A stretch of 64,000 nucleotides of DNA from Parasponia andersonii (Eukaryota > Streptophyta > Magnoliopsida > Rosales > Cannabaceae), in NCBI GenBank assembly GCA_002914805.1, contig JXTB01000025.1:734898-798897 (forward strand), in the 5' to 3' direction. This document shows positions 48,216 through 58,059 of the stretch, piece after piece. Both the position numbers and the translations under genes were made by a program. The notes below the pieces were generated by a model. The model did not search any database and was not told the origin of the DNA. It saw only the letters and a program-made list of their open reading frames with translations. Position 1 is the stretch's first letter. Every line of letters starts with the position of its first letter.

Positions 48216-48979
48216 GCGAATAATTCAAGGGGTCTGGCACTAGAGGTGAACCCCACATGGAGTGAGAGATTTGAACTCAGGAGATAAGATTATTAATTAG
48301 GCTGAACGTGTGACCATTTGACGCCCGATTTTTATTTTTTAGCTTTTGTTTTTTGCCTGTTTTTTCTTTCTTTTTTTTTTTTTTTTGGGTTTGAAAGAGA
48401 AATTGTTTTTCCTTGATGCAGAGGCATCACTCGGAACAAAAGGTAAGTTTATGTGGACCCGTGTCTTGAAGTAGGCATGGCCTCGTCTATAAGGATTCTA
48501 ATAACGCCTCAATAGGTAGAGCTTGGAGATTGAGCTCTCGAGCTTAACCCTGAGTGATTGGAATCATTACATTGTGTCTCCTCTAAGAACTGCGGTTTTT
48601 AAGATGACTGGTTTCGTCTATCCTTCATCACCTATCCATTTGAATTAAAACAAAAATTCCCACCAACTTATGATTTGAATATACATTTACAGAGCTGCTG
48701 GTTTTATTATTGCTTGTATTTTAAAATTTATTTGGCTAGTAATCAGATTATCTCAGTACATATATGGACAGTATGTTCCATTCCAATTGAGAAGGCTAAG
48801 CAGATGAACTTTCTTATGGATCAAGTGCTTCTCTAATAGTTATCAGTATAAGTGGGTACTTGCTACTGAATTTCCTCAAGTCATTACCACTAATTTTGTC
48901 TTAAACAATTATAAGTAAGACTTACTAGAAACATCCAGAGCCCGAAAAAAAAAAAAAAAGACTTCTAGAAACATTGACT

Positions 48980-48987
48980 TATAAAAG
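48980..48987 (+). promoter_or_regulatory. TATA box of the DUF26 gene
   Basis: TATAAAAG lies about 236 bp upstream of the ATG at 49223 in otherwise unremarkable AT-rich sequence. The stretch from 48301 to 48979 contains no gene. Confidence 0.45.
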
Positions 48988-49222
48988 AGGAAGATTTTCT
49001 TCGAGACACGAAGAATGGCCTTGTGTGACAGTTTCACAGTATCCTCCACTCATTATGGTGGTACAAAAGGCAAGAAAGTCAGAAATGTCTGCAAGTTGTA
49101 TCCCCACAACCACTATTATTCCCCAACTCTTTTGTCCGATAAAAACTCAACCTCGTTAGTAAAAGATTCGTAAGAACTGAGCTATAACTTGAAAGCATTA
49201 AAAAAAAAAAAGAAAAATAAAG

Positions 49223-50002
49223 ATGAAGTTATTATATAAAGTTCTTGTCTTTCTAGTTTTATGCACTTGCATAGCCGAGTCAGCTGACCCTTTGGGAGAT
49301 TTCTGTAACAAAGAGGCTGAAATAAGTAAAGGCAGCAAAATATCAGCAAACATTGATAATTTGTTGCCTGAATTGGTTCTTAAAACTCCCCAAACTGGCT
49401 TTGTTACTAGCTTCTATGGTAAAGGCGAAGACCGAGTCTATGGCTTATCTCAATGTAGAGGGGATGTGAGCACTCAAGACTGCTCAACTTGTGTCCAAGA
49501 TGCTGCTAAGCAGATCCGAAAACGTTGTGCCAACGAGGCTGATGCTAGAATTTGGTATGACTACTGCTTCTTAAGGTATAACAACAAGAGTTCTTTCATT
49601 GGACAAGTTGACACATCCTATGGTATATTCTATTTTAATGTCGATAATGTAACGGATCCTGAAACTTTCAACAAAGAACTAGGAGCCTTGATGGATCGGA
49701 TCAAAGCAGAAGCCGTTGAGCCTAAGAACGATGGTCTTGGCAAAGGTGAAACACAACTTTCGGAATTTTCGACGCTATATGCTTTGGTGCAATGCACAAG
49801 AGACCTTTCTCAGATAGATTGTGCTCAGTGTTTGGCCATTGCAATAGGCAACTTCCCCACCTTTTGCAGCAACAGAAAGGGTTGTCGAGTCCTTTATAGT
49901 AGCTGTTATGTCAGATATGAGCTCTATCCGTTTTTCTTTCCTCTTGGTTCAAACAATACCATGGTTTCAGATCATAATCTGATAACCGTGGTGAAATCAT
50001 AG
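49223..50002 (+). CDS. Cysteine-rich repeat secretory protein with two DUF26/Gnk2 domains
   Basis: Intronless, 259 residues. Residues 1-20 are a signal peptide (MKLLYKVLVFLVLCTCIAES). Two Gnk2-type domains follow, each with the C-X8-C-X2-C signature: Cys78/87/90 and Cys191/200/203. There is no transmembrane helix or kinase domain, so it is of the secreted CRRSP type and not a CRK receptor kinase. Proteins of this family are apoplastic; some bind mannose and have antifungal activity, and others are plasmodesmal when they carry a membrane helix. The C terminus after the second domain is short and lacks a GPI-like tail. The gene is convergent with the AsnRS-like gene, 475 bp between stop codons, and lies between it and a transposon fossil, outside the gene order recalled for Arabidopsis. 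Function in this plant is not known. Confidence 0.92.
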   Translation: MKLLYKVLVFLVLCTCIAESADPLGDFCNKEAEISKGSKISANIDNLLPELVLKTPQTGFVTSFYGKGEDRVYGLSQCRGDVSTQDCSTCVQDAAKQIRKRCANEADARIWYDYCFLRYNNKSSFIGQVDTSYGIFYFNVDNVTDPETFNKELGALMDRIKAEAVEPKNDGLGKGETQLSEFSTLYALVQCTRDLSQIDCAQCLAIAIGNFPTFCSNRKGCRVLYSSCYVRYELYPFFFPLGSNNTMVSDHNLITVVKS

Positions 50003-50476
50003 AGTTCGATATCTATATTGTTGTCTCTCAAAATAACTAGAGGTTTTCCGAAAGGAAAATTATGGAAAATCCTATCAGGTTTATTGTAATTCTCCTCTAT
50101 CATTTCAAGCACTATCAAATAAGGTCCTACCACGTTATTTTCTTTAACCGGTACTGAATTCAAAGAATGCTCTGGTTAATACTAGGCAGTACATAGAAAT
50201 TGCTCTCAATATTAACTCCATCAACGCCGCCAAATTGAACATTTTAAAGGGAAAAAAATTAAGGTGGGAGCGAAAACAAACTTTCTCTTATTCATGTATA
50301 TAAATTCAGTTTCTCATTTGAGCATTATTCAGTCCGTCAGCAAGATCTTTACATGTTGTATGTTATTTTTTCGCTTGTCTTCCACTTTTTTCTCTTTCTT
50401 AATTCTGTATATTTTTACATATTTTCATTTCTGGTCTAGAACAATTTGATCTGCAAGTTTTCTTTCAGGAACTTGA

Positions 50477-53335
50477 TTAGTTGCTAACTTTGCCATAAGT
50501 TCTCGGAAAGGGGATAACATCTCTTACATCAGCAAGGCCAGTAGCAAAGAGAACCATGAGGTCAAACCCAAAACTGAAGCCAGAGTGCTTGACTGTTCCA
50601 TGGCGGCGAAGATCCAAGTACCACTCATACTGTTCTCCTGCAAATCCCATCTCCTTAATTCTGCAAAAAATACAAAGCTAAACTTCTGAATTTTGTGTTC
50701 AAAAAAAAAAAAAACAATTTTCCTGCTTTGTGTTCGTGTCATGGCTTGCAGAAAGAGAGTTCATAAGAGGTGTTATTCTATTAATGGCGTGATAAGAGTA
50801 GAACAGCAGTCGTTACCTTGTACTTAGCACATTGAAGCGCTCCTCATTTTGGCTCCCTGAAATTAAAGTCCCAATCTACACACGAATTTTACAAGCATAT
50901 TACCATTTTAGTGTAGAGTGAAACCTGGAGCTTACAGCAAGTCCGCTGATGGTTTTATTGAAAAGTGAAATAAATTCTTAAATTTCCGATACCTTCGGCA
51001 CCACCAAATCAAATGCTGCAACTGTTCGTCCATCGTCATTCTGCCGTACATAAAAGGGCTTAACTTGTTTTGGATAGTTGTATATAATTACAGGCCCTTT
51101 ATAGATCTCGTCGGCCAAAAAACTGCAATTGCACTAAGAATGGTGAGTATAATGGAGATAATGCAATGCCAACATCTGCTATCTTTTTAGAAAATATCAA
51201 ATTTACATTGTTAGTTATATATCGTTGAATACCTTAGATGTTCGGTTGTTAGTGCAGCCCCCCACTCAAGTTTTCTTTCCACTTTCTTATCTGCAACCTG
51301 GAATGGAATATTCAAAACGTGTGTTAGATAAATACTACTGGAGATGGGAGTTTTCAGAATAATGTAACAAAAGATAATATTTATAAGTCTTACCTTCTTC
51401 AGAGCATCTAATGCTTCGGTATAGGAGATCCTACTTGCTGAATTTAATATAACAGACTGAAGACGTTCAATGCTGTTTTTGTCCATTCGTTTTAGGACAA
51501 ATTTCATATCCTCAGAACATTTTTCCAAAAGCCACTTGCAGAGGAACTTGAAAAAGTCCTCTGAACAATTCATGGCATCCTAGAAACTCCATGAAACGTT
51601 ATCAATATTCTTATAAGTCAAATCTCAATCATAATACAGGCAAAAACTACTAAATATCATCATACAATGACAGAGAACTCCCAAAAACAGATGTATGTCT
51701 CAAATAAAACCAAACGAAATAGTAACGTCAGATTGGACAACGCTAGATATGCAAGTTCTCCACATTGTGCATAATTGAAACTAGGAAGGATACAATGTAA
51801 CATGAAAGAATGGTTAGAGGCTTTAGCTTATACCTCTAATTGTGAGAAGGCCATTTCCATTTCAAACATCCATGTTTCCGCCACTTGCTTTACAGACTCA
51901 AGTTTATTTGCTCGAAATCTGGGTCCAAACGCATAAACATTGCCAAGGGAACACGCAAAGCTCTCCAGATGGAGACGACCAGAAACAGTTAGATGAATTT
52001 GACTTGAGAAGAATTCTTCAGAAGCTTTATTATCAGCCTTCGGCCAATTCTTTGGTTTGGATTTCTCTCTTGCTTCCAAATGTGAAGCTAGCTCAGTAGT
52101 TTTCTGTAAATCCTTCGTTGCAGCAATTAGTGCTTCGCTATTGCTGTCAGTCCTTTTGAGATCCTCGACTATCTTGCTTTTCTCCTTTATAGCAGACTTA
52201 ACAACTTCTAGACTAACACCTTCAGTGTCATCTATGAACTTTGGCTCCTCTTTACCTACGTTGTTGAAACCAGTCGTAACCCGAAACTTTTCACTAAATC
52301 CTTCGCTGTCTGTGGCTGTAATAATGGGTACTTGTACACAAAGAAATCCCTGATTTTGGGAGAAAGTATGAGCTGCGAAAGTCAGGGCACTACGAATTCG
52401 CATAACAGATGCCACCTAACCAAATCAAAATGACGTCAGGTTAAAAGGAAACATCTACTCAGGTCGAAAGAAAGAGATCCCAAGGTAAGATAACAACACT
52501 TACCGTGGTTGTCCGAGGTCGAAAGTGAGGACATTCCCTTAACTGGTTCAATGGAAGCCGCTTCTTTGATAACGGGTACTTATCATATTCCACTCTTCCT
52601 ACATGTAGTATTTTCTCCACTTTAAGCTCGATTACATGTTTCCCCTCAACTGAAGACTTCGTAAGTTCACCTTCTGCAACGATACAAGTTCCGGTATGCA
52701 ATAGCTGACTTGGGGGAGCTACAGAGGAGTCTACAACAACCTGAGAGATTTCTTAAATTATTCAGAATATCGGAAAATGAAACATAGACTCTCTCATTCT
52801 GATTGACTACATTTCCTATCAAACGTACGCAATCCTATATGATATAATGAGCATATCAACAAACACGTAGAGAGCATCAAATTTGTATAAAACGAAACGA
52901 CATAATTACCAGAAGACTTGAAGCGCAAGAACCATCACTGACTTGCAAAAAGACAATAGGAGGAGGGGGTGGTCTTGGAGCTGCTGGCTCCAACTTTTCA
53001 CGAACAGAGTAATTGCTTCCACCCAAGAGTTTGATAATAGACCGGATAACGGGTATCCGAGATTGAAGAATTTCTGTACAAGTAACGCCTCTCGTCCCAG
53101 TCTGACTAGCCACACCATCAACAGGCGGCGGCGCGGCCACCACGGTTTCTTTCTTGACCTCTTTTGAAGACTTCACCCACCCACCAATCACCACTCTTCG
53201 ACCAACCAATCCCAGGCCGCCACCGGATTCCAGTATTGTTTTCAAGACAACCCGGCCCGAGTACTTGGAAGGAGTCACCGTCGTGGCTGCCGGGGTATTG
53301 ACGGCGGCAGCGGGGGACTCTTTTTGTTGGGACAT
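50477..53335 (-). CDS. NS2: Asparaginyl-tRNA synthetase-like protein, NS2/SYNC2 type
   Basis: Eight exons in one frame (53335-52910, 52740-52504, 52415-51834, 51579-51394, 51297-51233, 51122-50993, 50875-50817, 50660-50477) give 622 residues. An N-terminal OB-fold anticodon-binding region (about 30-215) is followed by a class-II catalytic domain interrupted by a WHEP-like helical insertion (about 288-340). [10 protein letters not shown] and [13 protein letters not shown] are typical of AsnRS. However, motif 2 reads [11 protein letters not shown] where active enzymes have FRAE, and motif 3 reads GFSFGFDLM, with Leu596 in place of the invariant Arg. Normal AsnRS charges tRNA-Asn with asparagine in the cytosol. 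Given these changes this paralogue may be inactive or altered. It appears orthologous to Arabidopsis At3g07420. The N terminus is Ala/Pro-rich. Confidence 0.92.
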
Positions 53336-53365
53336 AGTAAAAGAGGTATTAAAAAGTGAAACAGA

Positions 53366-53400
53366 GGAAGAAGAAGAAGAAGAAGAAGAAGAAGAAGAAT
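53366..53400 (-). repeat. GAA/TTC trinucleotide repeat in the 5' leader of NS2
   Basis: About eleven GAA units on + (TTC on the coding strand) lie 30-65 bp before the start codon at 53335. Pyrimidine trinucleotide repeats in plant 5' leaders are common and may affect expression. Confidence 0.85.
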
Positions 53401-53800
53401 GTTGGGTTTGAGAAGATGGGAGACATTGGAGGAGGTAATGATATAGAGGTGGGTTTAAGGATGATGCCTTGCTTGAGAAGGTGATGCAGAGAATGGAGAG
53501 GTTTGGGATAGAAGGAAAGGGATTGTTTCCCAGTTCTGATCAACATGAGATGAATAGAAAGAAAAGAAAGAGGTGTGGGAGGCAAAGGTTTGGTATTCTT
53601 CAAAAGTTGGGCATTCGCGGGAGTTATTCAACTACCAGCCTACCGTTTTCCAAATATTTGTGGTTACCACTTACCACCACTCAAGGAAATGTGAATATTA
53701 CGCTTCCTACCTCTTGTAGTGGAGTTTATTTGCAAAATACCACTATCCTGTTTCTCTTAGCTTATTACCCCTTTTCACTATTTTGTAAAACTCTATTCCG

Positions 53801-54100
53801 GGAAAATTGCAGTGACACCCTCGGTTCTATGTGAAATTACAAGGATACATCCTAAACCTAAAATAAATATAGTAATACAACTTGCGTCAAAAAAAAGGGC
53901 TAAAAAATGAATAAAATTTCCATTACTTAGTTATGTTTAGTTATGTTATTAATTTATTTTTCGTAATTGTGTTTTAATAGTATGATTTTAATAGAATTAA
54001 AATTTCATTGTCAAAAGAAAATTTTGTCAAATTTCACTAAATATAGGGGATGTCTATATAATTCTTGTTTAAAATTTAAGGGGTAACAGTGTAATTTTCT
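53801..54100. repeat. Inverted-repeat element (MITE-like), first of a pair
   Basis: The left arm starts GGAAAATTGCAGTGACACCC and the right arm ends GGGTAACAGTGTAATTTTC. Reversed, the right arm reads GAAAATTACACTGTTACCC, matching the left with some differences, and both arms continue into a GGATACATCC/GACATCC stretch. About 300 bp, no coding capacity. No clear target duplication seen. Confidence 0.55.
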
Positions 54101-54390
54101 TGGTCCAAAGATTAATTATAACTGCAATTTTTTTTTTTTACTTAAATCATGAGATGTCAGTGTAATTTTTTTCGTTATATATATTTTTTAAAATGAGATG
54201 TACACCATTAGTTGATTTTTTTTTTAAATTCAAGAATGCAAGTTTACTCTTTTATGTACAAAAATATAAACCATCGTATATGCTATAAATGGGTGTATCT
54301 TTTTCATTTCAAAATGAAATATTATAAATAAACTTAACTTTAACGTTTATGTGAAAAATTTTAAACCACTTGTTTACTTTTCAGTTTTAA

Positions 54391-54739
54391 GGGAAAATTC
54401 TGCTGACAATCTCTGATTTATGTCAAACTATAATAACAACTTCCAGGTTAAAAATATTTATAATGGTACCCCATAGGTATTAAAATAATTAAAAAAATTA
54501 CTAAAATCTTCACCACTTAGCCATGTTATCATTTTAATTTTAGTCATCAAATATTTTTTAATAAAAAATGTTTAAACTAAATGAATTTTTAACTGTAAAT
54601 TTTTTTTACAAAAAGTCAACTAAAGAAGGGAGGTGTTTTTATAACGTTTCATGAATAGTAGAAAAATGTTAGTGAAGTATTTTTAGTCTAAGAGGTGTCA
54701 CTATAATTTCGACATAAAGGATGTCTGTGAAATCTTTCC
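54391..54739. repeat. Inverted-repeat element (MITE-like), second of a pair
   Basis: The left arm begins GGGAAAATTCTGCTGACAAT and the right arm, reversed, reads GGAAAGATTTCACAGACATC. Both are related to the arms of the element at 53801. Sequences that follow the two elements (about 54240-54280 and 54765-54800, with CAAAAATATAARCCA) are also alike, suggesting the whole segment was duplicated. The rest of 54100-55460 has no gene. Confidence 0.5.
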
Positions 54740-55461
54740 AATACGACAGAAATCATCAATATAAATGAATTTAGTCTTACGTGCAAAAAATATAAGCCAC
54801 TATCTCACTATTCAGAAGTGTAAAAAAACTAAAAATTATTACGTATATTAAAAAAAATAGAAGTGGTACAAATATGTAGATATATAAAGAAGTGGTATCC
54901 ATCAGCTTTATTTTGTCAAAAGCCCAGTTCTTGCTTTGTGGGCTTTAACCAAACTTCTGGCCCGATCTAGTGGCAGTACGAACTGTATATATTATTATTA
55001 TTAATCCCTCGGTTGCCGTATCATCATCGCAATATTCTAATATACCTAATGTAGACCCAAAAACAGTCCTTACGAATGAATTTTGGGATGGGATGCTCCT
55101 CTGCCCGTTGCGTGTACGACAATACAGTTTATCACATGCATGCCTTTGCTTCCGATTTAGTTTGTGTCCATGAGCAACGTATAGTCACTGCGTTTACAAA
55201 TGAAAAATGAGACAGAGTGGTATTTTCTGCCAATTTATTTTAATGGTGACGTCTTTCAAATGTTGTGTTAATCATTTAATAACCACTAAATCTACAATTA
55301 TAATTTTAATTCATTTTGACGCTTGTAAATTTGTAATTGTTTTGTTGATCTCTTTATTGTTATTAATCGCGCAAAAATGTTATCCTTATTGTTGAATCCA
55401 CGTGTTTTTTTTTTGTTTACACAAATTCCAATTGGAAACTGCCGTGCGGTCTAAAATCCTA

Positions 55462-56104
55462 TGTCAGGTCACATGTGTAAGAATATATGCGACCTCCACC
55501 GTATAGAATATGTGCGACCTCCACCGCATGGGTTATGTGCGACCTCCACTACATATGTTATGTGCGACCTCCAGCGCATAGGAGTTGCGTACGACCTCTT
55601 CCGAATAGGTTATGTGCGATCCGAAAGAAAAGGAAACTAGTCTTTGCTTCGTCAAACGGGTAACCTACAAGGAAAGGGAAACAAAAATCTCTCTTTCAAG
55701 TTCGACCAGTTACCCGATTTAAGTGATTACCCAATTATGTTGTTACTCAAATTGTATTACCCGATTGTATAGTTATCCATTTTCACAATTAAAAACATTG
55801 AGTTATCCTCATCTATATAAAGGGAGCTTAAGGTTTCAGGATGGGGATAATTTTTTTCCGAATCTAGAGAAGCAAAAAGAATTCTTAAGAGTATTTTCTT
55901 CTTTTCAGACAACACATTGTAATTTTGAGTTCTTGTAATTCTTCAGAAAATAGTGAAAAACAGTGGACATAAGCTCATCTTTTTCTGGGCCGAACCACTA
56001 TAAAATCTTTGCCTCTTTACTTGCTTTGATTAATAACTCTATTCATACAAGCCACATCTCATACTTGTTTCTAAAATTTATTGTTGACAAAACCTCCATC
56101 AACA
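55462..56104 (+). repeat. Presumed 5' LTR of the Tat element
   Basis: Begins at about TGTCAGGTCACATG and ends at ATCAACA, giving TG...CA ends. TATATAAAGG at about 55814 is a good TATA box for the element transcript. The left edge is uncertain because the partner LTR lies outside the window. Confidence 0.55.
55486..55622 (+). repeat. 25-bp tandem repeat in the LTR U3
   Basis: TGCGACCTCC or close variants recur at 55488, 55513, 55538, 55563, 55589 and 55615, giving 25-26 bp spacing and six units of the form TATGTGCGACCTCCANCGCA. Confidence 0.9.
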
Positions 56105-56124
56105 ATTGGCGCTAGAAGGAGGGC
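56105..56124 (+). other. Primer-binding site of the Tat element
   Basis: TGGCGCTAGAAGGAGGG begins at 56107, directly after the presumed LTR end. A TGGCGC start is usual for Ty3/Gypsy primer-binding sites that pair with the 3' end of a tRNA. I do not assign the tRNA. Confidence 0.6.
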
Positions 56125-56164
56125 TATTCCGACAAAACAGTATCAAATTTCACTTTTTTTAATA

Positions 56165-57900
56165 ATGGCAAATACTAGAAACACTACCAGAGTCACCGGA
56201 ACTAGTCAAAACCAATCCTAAAGCACCACTGCTATACAGGCAGACCCTGCTCAGGATCAGCCTACTATGACCGCAACAGATAAACTTTCTCAGAGACAGG
56301 ATCGCATGGAGGAGACACTGGTGAACCTTCAGCAAGTCACTAACCAGATCAATGACACCCTACGATGACTTGCTGAAGGGCAGATGGTGACCCCACCACA
56401 ACATGAACGTCCCAAAGAATGTCCTGCTTAGCTACATGAGAATGGAATACAGATTCTAGAGACAAGAAAACGCGACCAGTTAAGAACTCAACAAGAGCGT
56501 CATGAAGATCGTATCTCCAAAGGAAAAGGTAAAGTCGCAAACTTGCCTCCAGAATCTGGTACAGAGAGTTCAAGTACTAACCGTGATCGTGAAAAACCTT
56601 CTCGCAAATCCACTGATAGTCAAGATCGCTTGAGCAGCGAACGAAGATGGCCATCGAGAAGCGTCTTCGAAAGAATCAGCAGAGAGTCGAGACAAGATCT
56701 TGCAGACCTAAGACAGTATTTGGAGCAATGACGTAGCCATGATCGATCCGTATCGCATCATAACGATCAAAGCCAGACTCGTCGCACTATTTCATTTGGT
56801 TCCTCTCACAAGTCGTAGAAGACTCTACCTGACCAGCCCGCCATGCATCAGGATAACGATCAAAGGCCGCCCTTGCCGCCTGCAAGAGATAATGCTTTCC
56901 CTCTGAACGTCGATATTCACAATTTAAGGATCGCATTAGACGCACTTACTGGTTGAGATGATGAGCTCACTGATGGGTATCGTCAATCGCCATTCAGCGA
57001 GGAAGTTCAAGCTGCAACCCTATCTACTGGATTCAGACTTCCCACCATTAACACTTTTGATGGGAAAACTGATCCACAGGACCATATGGATCACTTCAGT
57101 GACTTCATGGAACTCCATCGTGTCAATGATCATGCGCGTTATAGATGTTTCACTGTAACTCTCTTAGGAGCAGCAAAGAAGTGGTTCCGAGGACTCAAAT
57201 CTGGCTCGATCTCATCCTGGCAACAACTTTAGACGGTATTTTTGAGACAGTTTCAAACTGCAAAGAATTTCACTGTTCCACTTGTTAGCTTATCTGCAAT
57301 CCGACAAGGTCCAGAGGAGACTCTACGATCTNTCGATTCATCTCAGAGTTAGCAAAGGTCAACAACCTACCTGAGGGAGGAGTTCTAACTCTCATGATGG
57401 CCGGGGTGCGACCAGAAACTAAACTCTAGGAGAAATTACTTGAGCAAGAATGTAGAACTCTTGAAGATTTCTACCGAAGAGTTGGTCGGCATCTGAGGTT
57501 AGAATCTTCACGCGAGAATCTTCAAAAGACTACGAAAGAAGGAAGGAAAGATGCTACTAAAGATGCAGTCATTACCAACAATAACGGTAATAAGAAAAAC
57601 AAAAGGAATAATGAACAACCGAAGGAGAATCAGCCTAGACCGAAAAGGCAGGAGATTTTAAGAGCTCCCATGCGGTTTAATAATCACACTGAATGAAACA
57701 TGCTCATAGATCATATCTATGCAGTCACAAACCAGAAGGAGCGATACCGTCAACCGGAACTGATGAAGTAGGACAAGACAAAGTGCGATCCCAACGAGTA
57801 CCAGTCGGTATCACAATGATATTGAGCATGATACTAATAATTACTTTTCCTTAAAGGATGAAATTGAAAGGCTGATTAAAGAGGGACGACTGCGGCAGTA
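56165..57900 (+). other. Fossil part: gag region
   Basis: A retrotransposon gag domain is recognisable at about 57040-57500 (TFDGKTDPQDHMDHF and AAKKWFRGL segments), preceded by a charged, repetitive N-terminal region and followed by a basic Lys/Asn-rich segment. Broken. Confidence 0.8.
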
Positions 57901-58059
57901 CACCAGGAAAAATGACGAAAGGCGAGAAGAAGACCAACAATGACCTCCAGAAATTCAACGCGAAGTTCGAACTATCTTCGGAGGACCGCATGTTGGCAGA
58001 GATTCAAAAAGGGCTCAAGACAGATATGCACAAAAAGCTCGACAACAGCCATTAACTAA

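Larger units (their letters stand above)
42150..48300 (+). mobile_element. Broken Ty3/Gypsy-derived segment with accessory ORF and 3' tandem repeats
   Basis: This stretch is clearly richer in GC than its surroundings. It contains, in order, LTR-like noncoding sequence (about 42170-43180, with an ACCTGCAAAGACTCTCTGATG block that I associate with plant Tat-type LTRs), a TATAAAAA box (about 43183), an open region with a plant gypsy-type transposon domain (about 43338-43787), a Ser/Glu/Gly-rich open region (44225-45475), a coiled-coil region (about 45540-46620) and two tandem-repeat arrays. No gag, reverse transcriptase or integrase is present. It is a fossil with at least several breaks. If it is the accessory antisense ORF module of a Tat element, the body of that element would have been on the minus strand and has been lost. 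Boundaries are approximate. Confidence 0.6.
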
